A stretch of DNA of 26,971 bases from an uncultured Alphaproteobacteria bacterium (GCA_958448685.1 CAUDEV010000007.1:1-26971), one strand, 5' to 3'. Counted from the stretch's first letter, positions 7,889 through 15,330 are shown. Notes: a model not told the origin generated them from the letters alone. Translations and numbers: made by a program.

Positions 7889-9346
7889 CTATTTTTCCGG
7901 TGTAGAGTCGATCTTTGCAATAGTGATTGATGATGTTTTATTATCAAACAGATCCTTTAAATTATCTATTTGTATTTCAGAATTTGCAGCATTAAACGCA
8001 ACGGAATTACCGGTGAAATTGTTTCCATCATATAAAATAACTACATACCCTTTTGGAACAAATATCGCAGATATAGTGTTATTTGATAATCCAATTTTGT
8101 TATAAGGATATTCTCCCTCTTTTAATTCCTTTATTGTTCCGTTAAATTCTGCATTTTGTCCAACTGTCACAGCATCATTTGAAAACTCTCTTTCGAGTTT
8201 AATTGAATAAATAGCTCTTCCATTTTTCATTTTTGCTCTGGCATCAGGAACATCACCACTAACTATAGCATCTGGAGTGCCTGTGCAATAATCACTGTAG
8301 AATAATTTTGCTTTAAAACCTTTGTCAATTTTTAGCGATTTTGTGTTTGCATACATAATCTTACTTGTTGATAAATCACTGATTCCAGGATAAGAGTTAT
8401 TTACTCTATACATTATTTTCCCTGGAGCAAAAGATTGTTGAAGTCCTTTATAATTTTTATCTTTGAAAACCGTTATATGTGGGGTTCCGCCATCCACTTT
8501 TTCGACAGATAAATAACTCCCTTTTCCAAGCATTTCAGAACCTATATCTTTGACAGATCCCGTAAATGACTTTCTTGTGCCATTTAATCCATCATACAAA
8601 ACAGCTCTATATCCGCTAGATACTTTCAAAGACTTCACTTTTCCATTTCCTATTATTTGATTCAAATTAGAGAAAGAACCTATACCAAACGATTGCTGAA
8701 GTCCTTTGAAATCTTTTTCGCTATATAAAGTGACATAACTTCCTCCATTATAAGGTTCAACACTAACATAAGTTATTTTTCCACGTATGGAGGTTGGAAG
8801 AGTGTAGGATTGAGAACCGTTAGAATAAACACTTCTACCAGTTGATTTATTTATATCTTCATATAACACAATGCGATAATTTTGATTTGTCTTGCAAGAT
8901 TTGATATCTTTACTCCCTATTAATTTATCCAATTTCGCTTTATCATATTTCCCAACAGAAAGTGCCTGTTGTGTTCCCGAAAGACCTGTTCCTGTATATA
9001 CTGCTGCTGGAGTACTCGAACTATATAATTTTTCAACAAGAATAGATGATGTTTTGTCATTAAGGGTATTACCAACATAACTTGTGTTAGAAGTAAACGA
9101 TTGAGGTTTAGTCTTAAAATCAGGATCGTGATATAGAGTTACTCTATATCCACTATTAACTTTCAAAGAACTTATGCAATCATCACCAATAGCTCCACTT
9201 TTCTTCAAATCGGCCCAGTTATATTTCCCTGCTTCTAATCTTTGAGATTTTCCTCTGTAATTCGCGTCTTTATATACCGTAGCACTATATAAATCTGAAC
9301 AAAATAAACAAAAACAAGATATAAGTATCGATAATTTTAACTTCAT
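7889..9346 (-). CDS. Secreted protein of five tandem beta/gamma-crystallin domains
   Basis: The 485-residue protein starts with a signal peptide (about 1-21, ending DLYSA). Five domains of about 85 residues follow (roughly 22-106, 115-198, 204-284, 290-385, 393-478). Each has the crystallin layout: a VTLY/ITVF strand, a D-x-x-F/Y-x-G turn, a Y/F-x-L segment and a second Greek key starting SGYR-V-LY. The calcium-binding signature D/N-D/N-x-x-S/T-S is clear at DDCISS (55-60), NDKTSS (96-101) and DNKTSS (468-473), and a variant NNTISA lies at 422-427. Microbial crystallin domains of this kind usually bind calcium and become rigid. Domains one and five keep the best sites while the middle ones are degenerate. 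It is likely exported; surface, spore-coat-like and host-directed roles are all open. Confidence 0.85.
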   Translation of the reverse strand: MKLKLSILISCFCLFCSDLYSATVYKDANYRGKSQRLEAGKYNWADLKKSGAIGDDCISSLKVNSGYRVTLYHDPDFKTKPQSFTSNTSYVGNTLNDKTSSILVEKLYSSSTPAAVYTGTGLSGTQQALSVGKYDKAKLDKLIGSKDIKSCKTNQNYRIVLYEDINKSTGRSVYSNGSQSYTLPTSIRGKITYVSVEPYNGGSYVTLYSEKDFKGLQQSFGIGSFSNLNQIIGNGKVKSLKVSSGYRAVLYDGLNGTRKSFTGSVKDIGSEMLGKGSYLSVEKVDGGTPHITVFKDKNYKGLQQSFAPGKIMYRVNNSYPGISDLSTSKIMYANTKSLKIDKGFKAKLFYSDYCTGTPDAIVSGDVPDARAKMKNGRAIYSIKLEREFSNDAVTVGQNAEFNGTIKELKEGEYPYNKIGLSNNTISAIFVPKGYVVILYDGNNFTGNSVAFNAANSEIQIDNLKDLFDNKTSSITIAKIDSTPEK

Positions 9347-9478
9347 GTCAATACCTAAAATTAATCCCCTACACTTTTAATTCTCACACGAGAAATGCTG
9401 ATTTACAAACAAAATTATTAGTTTCACAACATTATTTTGTAAATAATATATTTTTTCGTGTTGAAATGTATAAAATCA

Positions 9479-9508
9479 TTGACATTCATCAAAATAATAC
9501 GCTAGCAT
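9479..9508 (+). promoter_or_regulatory. Candidate promoter for tRNA-Gln
   Basis: A perfect -35 TTGACA (9479-9484) is followed after 18 bases by TAGCAT (9503-9508), a four-of-six -10 match. The transcript would start near 9515, about eleven bases before the tRNA. The -10 box is the weak part of this call. Confidence 0.45.
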
Positions 9509-9525
9509 TAAAATAGCAGGCGTAT

Positions 9526-9601
9526 TGGGGCATAGCCAAGCGGTAAGGCAACGGTTTTTGGTACCGTCATTTCCCAGGTTCGAATCCTGGTGCCCCAGCC
9601 A
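9526..9601 (+). tRNA. tRNA-Gln (anticodon TTG)
   Basis: The full cloverleaf can be drawn. The acceptor stem TGGGGCA pairs with TGCCCCA (9591-9597), the discriminator is G9598 and CCA is encoded (9599-9601). The anticodon stem ACGGT/ACCGT holds the loop TTTTGGT with anticodon TTG at 9558-9560, and the T-arm has CCAGG-TTCGAAT-CCTGG. The weak U1-A72 pair is characteristic of glutamine tRNAs. Confidence 0.97.
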
Positions 9602-9630
9602 AGTTTAATGTACGCCATGTTTTTAATTTG
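9601..9630 (-). repeat. Partial copy of the left-end dispersed repeat next to tRNA-Gln
   Basis: On the plus strand this stretch reads AAGTTT, a short variable part, ACGCCAT, then TTAATTT. The same order occurs at 11-43 (AAGTTT, ACGCCAT, TTAATTT), with a five-base difference in the middle. It begins at the encoded CCA of the tRNA. The match is short and degenerate, so this is a tentative third copy of only one end of the repeat. Confidence 0.35.
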
Positions 9631-9671
9631 CGGGAAAGACAAAAACTATAATTTCAAGTTTTAAAAATGTC

Positions 9672-9700
9672 TTGATATTGAAAAATGAATTTTTTATAAT
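9672..9700 (+). promoter_or_regulatory. Promoter for the CAT tRNA and probably xseA
   Basis: TTGATA (9672-9677), a 17-base spacer and a perfect TATAAT (9695-9700) form a strong sigma-70 promoter. Transcription would start near 9707, nine bases before the tRNA. Only 20 bases separate the tRNA from xseA, so one transcript may carry both. Confidence 0.65.
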
Positions 9701-9715
9701 ATAAATATATGATAT

Positions 9716-9792
9716 GGGCCTTTAGTTCAGTTGGTCAGAACCCTCCGCTCATAACGGAGTTGTCGTAGGTTCGAGTCCTACAGGGCCCACCA
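9716..9792 (+). tRNA. tRNA with CAT anticodon (elongator Met or Ile2), not initiator
   Basis: The acceptor stem GGGCCTT pairs with AGGGCCC (9782-9788, one G-T pair), followed by discriminator A9789 and encoded CCA (9790-9792). The anticodon stem CTCCG/CGGAG carries the loop CTCATAA. A paired G1-C72 and the absence of a GGG/CCC anticodon stem exclude initiator tRNA. The elongator Met and the lysidine-modified Ile2 tRNAs cannot be told apart with certainty by eye. The D stem is GTTC/GAAC instead of the common GCTC/GAGC, a compensated change. Confidence 0.93.
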
Positions 9793-9812
9793 CTAGATTT
9801 CTCGGAGGTTTT

Positions 9813-11210
9813 ATGTTATCGAATTTAGCTTTAAATAATTCTTTACATATTCTGAATGATGAGAAAATTCTTAGTGTTTCAGAGCTTTCTCTAGCAATAA
9901 AAAATCAAATAGAGAAAAATTTTGCCTCTTTAAAATTACAAGGTGAAGTTTCGGGATTAAAAAGACATTCATCAGGACATATTTATTTGTCTTTAAAAGA
10001 TAACGATTCTGTTATAAATGCGATATGTTGGAGAGGAACAAAGTTAAATCTCCAATTAGAAGAAGGCATGGAAATTGTTGTGAAAGGACGTGTAACATCA
10101 TATCCTGCAAGGTCTCAATACCAATTTATTATAGAAGAAGCGAGTATTGCAGGGGAAGGAGCCTTATTAAAGTTATTAAATGAACGAAAAAAGCTCTTTT
10201 CATCTCTGGGATATTTCAATAACAAACGCAAACTTCCTAAATTTCCACAACTTATTGGAATTGTTACTTCAAAAACGGGTGCAGTTCTTCAAGATATGAG
10301 ACACAGACTGGAAGATCGTTATCCGTTTTGTAATGTTTTAGTATGGTCTGTTAATGTTCAAGGGGGGGGGGCCGCAGAACAAGTTGCTGCAGCTGTTCGT
10401 GGGTTTAACTTTATGACCGAAAAACATCCCGATATATTAATAGTTGCAAGAGGGGGAGGAAGTATTGAAGATCTTTGGCCATTCAATGAAGAAGTTGTTG
10501 TAAAAGCGGTATTTGAAAGTCGTATACCTGTCATATCAGCGATTGGACATGAAACAGATACAACATTGATAGATTATGCAGCTGATTTGCGAGCTCCTAC
10601 TCCAACTGCTGCAATAGAATTAGCCACACCTGTTTTATCTGAAATAAAGACTCAGTTATCTGATAATTCATTCAGGATGAATAATTTTATACAAAGAATA
10701 GTCAGAGAATTTTCTTCCAGAATAGACTCTGTTTCGAAATGTCTGAGCTCTTCTCAATTTGCGATTTTGGGAATCACTCAGAAATTCGATGATAAAATAG
10801 AAAGGTTTTTTGTTGCAATAGAAAGTTTTTTACAAAGAGAGTCTTTAAAACTGCAAACAAAAAAGCTGATTAATCCAAGAGATTTTCTTCAAAAACAGAT
10901 GCTCAGACTGCAATCCAAAAAATTGATCAGTTTAGAAAATTATATAGGATTAAAAAAACAAAAATTTGAATCATATGCTTCTGCTTATGACAGGACTCTG
11001 AAAAATTATTTTGATAAGTATTTAGAAAAAATAATTGTTTTATCTAATCGTTTAGAACAGGGATCTTTCAAAAAAATACTATCAAAAGGATTTTGTTTTA
11101 TAACAGATAATTCAGGAAAAACTATTGAAACAAAAGAAAAGTTTTTAAAATTAAAAGGAAGTGAGTTTTGCATTCACTTCCAAGACGGTACTCTTACATT
11201 TGAGAAATAA
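9813..11210 (+). CDS. xseA: Exodeoxyribonuclease VII large subunit
   Basis: This is the catalytic subunit of exonuclease VII, which degrades single-stranded DNA in repair and needs XseB (not in this window). The N-terminal OB fold (about 19-115: LSVSELSLAIK, LQGEVSGLKRHSSGHIYLSL) is followed by the catalytic domain with GIVTSKTGAVLQDM, VARGGGSIEDLWPFNEE, ISAIGHETDTT and DLRAPTPTAAIE, then a long helical C-terminal region. A strong Shine-Dalgarno GGAGG (9804-9808) fixes the ATG at 9813. The codons for VQGGGA contain ten consecutive G (10362-10371), striking in such AT-rich DNA; the normal frame runs through it. The gene ends within a 17-base overlap with the convergent secreted-protein gene. 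Confidence 0.95.
   Translation: MLSNLALNNSLHILNDEKILSVSELSLAIKNQIEKNFASLKLQGEVSGLKRHSSGHIYLSLKDNDSVINAICWRGTKLNLQLEEGMEIVVKGRVTSYPARSQYQFIIEEASIAGEGALLKLLNERKKLFSSLGYFNNKRKLPKFPQLIGIVTSKTGAVLQDMRHRLEDRYPFCNVLVWSVNVQGGGAAEQVAAAVRGFNFMTEKHPDILIVARGGGSIEDLWPFNEEVVVKAVFESRIPVISAIGHETDTTLIDYAADLRAPTPTAAIELATPVLSEIKTQLSDNSFRMNNFIQRIVREFSSRIDSVSKCLSSSQFAILGITQKFDDKIERFFVAIESFLQRESLKLQTKKLINPRDFLQKQMLRLQSKKLISLENYIGLKKQKFESYASAYDRTLKNYFDKYLEKIIVLSNRLEQGSFKKILSKGFCFITDNSGKTIETKEKFLKLKGSEFCIHFQDGTLTFEK
10362..10371 (+). repeat. G10 homopolymer inside xseA
   Basis: Ten consecutive G encode three glycines and the first base of an alanine codon around residue 184 of XseA. Neighbouring genes use GGA or GGT for most glycines, so a run of GGG codons is unusual. 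Slippage by one base would truncate the protein before the catalytic VARGGGSIEDLW motif. Confidence 0.9.
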
Positions 11211-11743
11211 GTTCTGTATAAGCCTCCATAAGTATATTTCTTTTTTCTTTCATCTTTGGATTTTTTCCAAAAGCAGCATTTTCTATTGCCTCACGCAGGA
11301 TGTAGAAAGATTCAACTTCCCCTCGAGTTCCAATATATGTATCCATATCTTCCAATGTTTCTGTTAAATATTTTATTATTTTTTGCACTATATTTTTTAA
11401 TAACGCTCAATACATTATCATCATTAGCAAAAGGCAAATGTATACTAGGAACTTCTAATATTTCTTCGATACTTTGTGATTCTTCTGAAAAATCTTCCTC
11501 AGGTTCAAAACTCAGTTGTTCGCTCTTTGATTCTACGATTTCTGAACCCACTGCTGGAAACAATGACTTATACAAGGCTTTTTCATTTAATGTATTTTTA
11601 AAATTCTCAACTGTGATAGAATCGTTTAAGGCAACAATACAGGTTTTATAGGACTCTAATTCTGATTTAATTGAATCAACCGTAGTCGAACTTGCAAAAA
11701 CACTATCGATTAATAATGCAATACTTAAAATAACTTTTTTCAT
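11194..11743 (-). pseudogene. Secreted protein of unknown function, split by a frameshift
   Basis: A strong Shine-Dalgarno (GGAGGG just upstream) precedes MKKVILSIALLIDSVFASS, a good signal peptide. An acidic region follows (FEPEEDFSEESQSIEEILE), and the frame then ends at 11312 after an unlikely RNIGRYGYIYWNSRG tail. A second frame from about 11390 down to 11194 continues with a convincing helical sequence (IIKYLTETLEDMDTYIG..., ILREAIENAAFG...). Removing one A from either A6 tract (11393-11398 or 11379-11384 on the plus strand, as T) joins them into one protein of about 182 residues. It may be a pseudogene, a sequencing error, or a gene read by slippage at the A tract. I recognised no family. 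Confidence 0.6.
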
Positions 11744-11779
11744 ATTCCCTCCAAATTAGTTGTTTAAAATAAAGTTTAT

Positions 11780-11809
11780 ATTATAATTCTATCTTTAATT
11801 TTGTTTTAA
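11780..11809 (-). promoter_or_regulatory. Promoter with a TTAA-N7-TTAA element before the frameshifted secreted gene
   Basis: On the minus strand a perfect TATAAT (11785-11780) lies 18 bases after TTAAAA (11809-11804). The second TTAA of a TTAA-N7-TTAA pair (11809-11795) falls inside that spacer. The base after the second TTAA is A rather than the C of the CtrA consensus. The strongly AT-rich setting makes chance matches likely. Confidence 0.3.
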
Positions 11810-11911
11810 ATCGAAAAATAATTACAAAAATTTATGGATTTTTAAAAATATCTTCCAAATATAATTTTTGTCTTTAAAATTTGTATTTAAATTTGAGAAA
11901 ATATGTTATAA

Positions 11912-13279
11912 TTATAAAGCTTTGAGCGAGACATGCAGAATATGTCTTACGATTTCTTCCCATTTTTCTTTTGAGCTTAATCTTTCCTTCAGAATAAATG
12001 TTGGACCATTTTTTATGGAATTAATGACAAATTCATATATTTCATTTTTGTTTTTCAAAATTTTGCACATATTTTGAACTTCAGGATATATATCCCTGAA
12101 ATTATCTATATAAGGTCCTGTAGCTGTATTACAGTCAAAATTTAATGGCTCAAGAAAATTATGCCCTCCAATATCTGGAACTAAACTCCCTCCTACAAAA
12201 ACAGTTTTTATATTCTCAAAAAAGTCTCCCAGACAGCCTATTTTATCTATAATATAAACTTCTTCATCTATGTGTTTCTTAGTTCCTGAAGTTGTATAAG
12301 TTGTGGCTGATATGTTTAAGTTTTTACAAAATTCCAGTATGTTACTTGCTCTATTCGGATGTCTAACAGCTACTACTGTTAAAATTTCTGGATATGTTTG
12401 CTTTATCAAATTATGTGCTTCGAGGATAATTTCTTCTTCTCCAGGGTGAGTACTGACTGCCATCCAAGTTTTTCTATTTGATATTTGGCGTTTGATATTT
12501 TTGGAATTTTCTAAATTAACAGGTAACTTTTTTGAAATGGTTTTCATATTTGGAACAACAAATACTTCTTTCGCTCCCAACAGCTTCAACTCTTTTTTTA
12601 ATTCGTCAGAAGGGGAATAAACGCTTCGAAATAAACTAAATGGTTGGATTTTTAAATATTTGTTTACAAATTTCATTCTTTTCAAAGATTTTTTTGAAAT
12701 TCTGACATTTAATAAATACGTTGGTATATCTTTTTCATGTAAATAATATAAAGTATTAGGCCACAGTTCTGATTCCACAAAAATAGCAACAGAAGGTTTC
12801 CAATATTTTATAAATCGTCTTATCCATTTAAAAACATCAAATGGCAAATATTGATGAATAACCAAATCTTTTAATTTTTCTTCTACTTGTTTTGCGGCAG
12901 TTAATGTCGTTGTTGTTAATAAAACATTTATATTATTTTCACTTTTTATTTTTTCTATTATAGGAATAACAGAAAGAGTTTCTCCAATACTAACTGCATG
13001 AATCCAAACGAGTTCTCCTGAATGCTTGGATTTTGAAGGGAGCCCAAATCTTTCTGTATATCTATCTTTATCTTCCAATCCAAATGCTATTCTTTTTTTG
13101 ATATATAGCCTGACAAATGGAGCGCTTATAACTCCAAAGAATCTAAAAGTCTTTTTGGGAAAGAGCAATAATGAAACATATATTATAATAAAAATCAGTA
13201 AAATCCAGAATATCATTTTTCCCAACATTACTCTTAACCATGATATAAATTTATAATATAATATGAAAAATTGCGACAT
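11912..13279 (-). CDS. waaA: 3-deoxy-D-manno-octulosonic acid (Kdo) transferase
   Basis: This GT30 glycosyltransferase at the inner membrane attaches Kdo from CMP-Kdo to lipid IVA, joining lipid A to the LPS core. A hydrophobic N-terminal anchor (about 22-40) precedes the RYTERFG segment. Family motifs are WIHAVSIGE (92-100, with the catalytic-type glutamate E100), TTTTLTAA, FVESELWPN, VSTHPGEEE and FVGGSLVPDIGGHNFLEP. At 455 residues it is slightly longer than the usual 420-430 because of the N-terminal extension. M18 or M22 could be the true start. With kdsD in the same window it indicates that this organism makes at least Kdo-lipid A. Only 14 bases separate it from divergent murE, so its promoter must lie inside murE. 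Confidence 0.94.
   Translation of the reverse strand: MSQFFILYYKFISWLRVMLGKMIFWILLIFIIIYVSLLLFPKKTFRFFGVISAPFVRLYIKKRIAFGLEDKDRYTERFGLPSKSKHSGELVWIHAVSIGETLSVIPIIEKIKSENNINVLLTTTTLTAAKQVEEKLKDLVIHQYLPFDVFKWIRRFIKYWKPSVAIFVESELWPNTLYYLHEKDIPTYLLNVRISKKSLKRMKFVNKYLKIQPFSLFRSVYSPSDELKKELKLLGAKEVFVVPNMKTISKKLPVNLENSKNIKRQISNRKTWMAVSTHPGEEEIILEAHNLIKQTYPEILTVVAVRHPNRASNILEFCKNLNISATTYTTSGTKKHIDEEVYIIDKIGCLGDFFENIKTVFVGGSLVPDIGGHNFLEPLNFDCNTATGPYIDNFRDIYPEVQNMCKILKNKNEIYEFVINSIKNGPTFILKERLSSKEKWEEIVRHILHVSLKAL
13234..13262 (+). promoter_or_regulatory. Candidate murE promoter inside the waaA 5' end
   Basis: TTAACC (13234-13239), a 17-base spacer and a perfect TATAAT (13257-13262) would start a transcript near 13269, 25 bases before the murE ATG. 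A second TATAAT overlaps it at 13252-13257. The sequence also encodes the N-terminus of WaaA on the other strand. Confidence 0.45.
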
Positions 13280-13293
13280 AAATTTTTATAAAA

Positions 13294-14661
13294 ATGAAAA
13301 ATATTCAGATAAATTCAAAACAAGTGACAAAAGGTGATATTTTTGTTGCGATAACATGTCCTAATGTAAAACAGTATATCAATGAGGCTTTTCAAAATGG
13401 AGCATCGATTGTATTTTCTGAATTTTCTGAAGATTCTCGAGTTATAAAAATAAATGATGCAAGATTACTTGCCTCAAAATTGGCAAAATTCACATATGAT
13501 AAACAACCAAACACGTGCGTGTCAGTCACAGGAACAAATGGGAAAAGTTCTGTTGCTCATTTCTTAAGTCAGATCTGGCAATATTCTGGAAAAAATACAG
13601 CAAATTTAGGAACTCTGGGCCTATTTATTAATGGAGAAAAAACCAATCTGGAAAATATTAGCATTCCAAATCTTACAACTCCGGATTCAATAACATTACA
13701 CAAAATCATAGATAATCTTGCAAAACGTAATATAACTCATTTAGTTTTTGAAGCATCAAGTCACGCATTAGACCAAAAAAGATTACATAGTGTTGAATTA
13801 TCCGCAGCCGCATTTACTAACTTAGCTTCAGATCATTTAGATTATCATAAAACTAAAGAATCTTATCTATCCTCTAAACTTCATCTTTTTAAAGAAATCT
13901 TAGAAAATGATAAACCAGCAATCGTCTCAAAAGACTATCCGGAAATATTTTCAGAAGTATCAAAGTTAAATAAGAATATTATTTCTTTTGGCCTAAATAA
14001 AGGAAATTTCGTAAGAGCAGAGAATATAAAAGAATTTTCAGATCACATAATTTTTGATATATTATTCGAGAAGGAAATATTTAAAAATTTAAGTGTGAAA
14101 TTATTTGGTCAATTCCAAATAATGAATATCTTATGTGCGTCAGCCTTGGCTTTTTCTTGCGGATTATCCCCAGAAGAGATCATAGAATCTTTTACGAAGT
14201 TATCCACCTTGAATGGCAGAATGGAACATGTCAGATCTATAAATAGAGGAAACGTATATATAGATTATGCTCACACATCTGAAGCATTTAAAAATGTTTT
14301 AAAATGTTTTAGGAAAGTTTGTAAAGGAAGACTAATTTGTGTGTTTGGATGTGGAGGAAATCGAGATAAATCAAAACGTAAAGAAATGGGGAAAATAGCT
14401 GACGAATTAGCGGATATTGTTATTATTACTGACGACAATCCTCGTTTTGAATCCCCAGAATCTATCAGATCTGAAATAATTTCAACTTGCCCAAATGCAT
14501 TAAATATTCCAAACAGAAAAGATGCTATATATAAAGCTATTTCGTTAATTAATTCAGATGATTTTGTCGTTGTTATTGGAAAAGGACACGAAGATTATCA
14601 AATATATGGAAATGAGACAAAGCATTTTAGTGATAAAGAAACTATATTGAATTTTAAATAA
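13294..14661 (+). CDS. murE: UDP-N-acetylmuramoyl-tripeptide synthetase (meso-diaminopimelate type)
   Basis: This cytoplasmic Mur ligase adds meso-diaminopimelate to UDP-MurNAc-L-Ala-D-Glu. Motifs in order are GDIFVAI (14-20), the P-loop GTNGKSS (80-86), EASSHALDQ, NLASDHLDYH, YIDYAHTSEAF, FGCGGNRDKSKR and DNPRFESP (381-388), then IGKGHEDYQ. The DNPR motif is the diaminopimelate-specificity signature; lysine-type enzymes differ here. At 455 residues it is 25-40 short: the protein starts at the strand that is normally residues 20-30, and a stop codon at 13279-13281 blocks any upstream extension. The missing cap contacts the uridine of the substrate, so activity may be altered. It stands apart from murF, mraY and the rest of the usual dcw cluster. 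Confidence 0.94.
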   Translation: MKNIQINSKQVTKGDIFVAITCPNVKQYINEAFQNGASIVFSEFSEDSRVIKINDARLLASKLAKFTYDKQPNTCVSVTGTNGKSSVAHFLSQIWQYSGKNTANLGTLGLFINGEKTNLENISIPNLTTPDSITLHKIIDNLAKRNITHLVFEASSHALDQKRLHSVELSAAAFTNLASDHLDYHKTKESYLSSKLHLFKEILENDKPAIVSKDYPEIFSEVSKLNKNIISFGLNKGNFVRAENIKEFSDHIIFDILFEKEIFKNLSVKLFGQFQIMNILCASALAFSCGLSPEEIIESFTKLSTLNGRMEHVRSINRGNVYIDYAHTSEAFKNVLKCFRKVCKGRLICVFGCGGNRDKSKRKEMGKIADELADIVIITDDNPRFESPESIRSEIISTCPNALNIPNRKDAIYKAISLINSDDFVVVIGKGHEDYQIYGNETKHFSDKETILNFK

Positions 14662-14678
14662 ATTTATAAGCCTTGTTG

Positions 14679-14724
14679 TGCGCGGCACGTGGTATACTTA
14701 TTTAATTTTACCACGTGCCGCGCA
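14679..14724. terminator. Long GC-rich hairpin after murE, no T tract
   Basis: A perfect 16-base-pair inverted repeat (14679-14694 with 14709-14724, arm GCGCGGCACGTGGTA plus an outer T-A pair) encloses a 14-base AT-rich loop. It lies 17 bases after the murE stop and is very GC-rich for this genome. Neither side has a run of T, so it is not a standard intrinsic terminator. It may stop transcription with Rho, protect the 3' end, or serve as a protein-binding palindrome. Confidence 0.55.
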
Positions 14725-14800
14725 AATTCAAAATATAGTGACAAAATTACAACATTTATCAAAAATTATTGTAGTTTATAAACTTTCGAGATATTCAGCT

Positions 14801-14829
14801 TTGATGAAAGACATAATTTTTGATAGAAT
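14801..14829 (+). promoter_or_regulatory. Promoter for pal
   Basis: TTGATG (14801-14806), a 17-base spacer and TAGAAT (14824-14829), preceded by an extended -10 TGA, form a strong sigma-70 promoter. Transcription would start near 14836. A Shine-Dalgarno AAGGA lies at 14850-14854, eight bases before the ATG. Confidence 0.65.
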
Positions 14830-14862
14830 GAATATAGATACGTTTTTTGAAGGATAGAAATT

Positions 14863-15312
14863 ATGAATAAAAATTGTTTATTAGGCTTATTTGCAGCTAC
14901 TGCTGTTTTGATGACGGCTTGCTCATGCACATGTGGAGTTGACGGAAACGTTACCCCAGGATCAGCTGAGGACTTTGCTGCAAATGTTCCAAACACAGTA
15001 TATTTTGATTTTGACAAATCAAATTTAACAGATTCAGCAAAAAAGAGAGTTGAAGCTCAAGCTGCTTGGTTAAAAACATATACAGGAACAAATGTGACGG
15101 TTGAAGGCCACACAGACGTCAGAGGAACAGCTGAATACAACATGGCTCTTGGAGAAGCTCGTGCAAATTCAACAGCTAAAGAACTTCGTGATCTTGGTGT
15201 TGCGTCTGAAAGAGTCACAACAGTTTCCTATGGAAAAGAGAGAGTTGTTGACATGGGAACAACAGAAATGGCTCACGCAAAGAACCGTCGTACTGTAACA
15301 GTTGTCGGCTAA
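14863..15312 (+). CDS. pal: Peptidoglycan-associated outer-membrane lipoprotein Pal
   Basis: Pal is a lipid-anchored outer-membrane protein that binds peptidoglycan and works with the Tol system in outer-membrane constriction during division. The signal peptide ends in the lipobox LMTAC, giving lipidated C20. A short linker leads to the OmpA-like domain: TVYFDFDKSNL, then the peptidoglycan-binding VEGHTDVRGTAEYNMALGEAR, and the final AKNRRTVTV. At 149 residues it is normal for Pal. AAGGA at 14850-14854 supports the ATG. It has its own promoter and a strong terminator, and its codons are less AT-biased than those of its neighbours, as expected for an abundant protein. The tolQRAB genes are not in this window. 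Confidence 0.95.
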   Translation: MNKNCLLGLFAATAVLMTACSCTCGVDGNVTPGSAEDFAANVPNTVYFDFDKSNLTDSAKKRVEAQAAWLKTYTGTNVTVEGHTDVRGTAEYNMALGEARANSTAKELRDLGVASERVTTVSYGKERVVDMGTTEMAHAKNRRTVTVVG

Positions 15313-15330
15313 GATTACTGTTAAAATTAA

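Noticed and set aside
9430..9446. AT-only inverted repeat ATTATTT-TGT-AAATAAT
   Set aside because: Palindromes made only of A and T arise often by chance in this composition, and no T tract or operator context supports a function.
11256..11651. A 131-codon plus-strand frame opposite the frameshifted secreted-protein gene
   Set aside because: It has no ribosome site, and its sequence is a mirror of the minus-strand gene, which has a strong Shine-Dalgarno and signal peptide.
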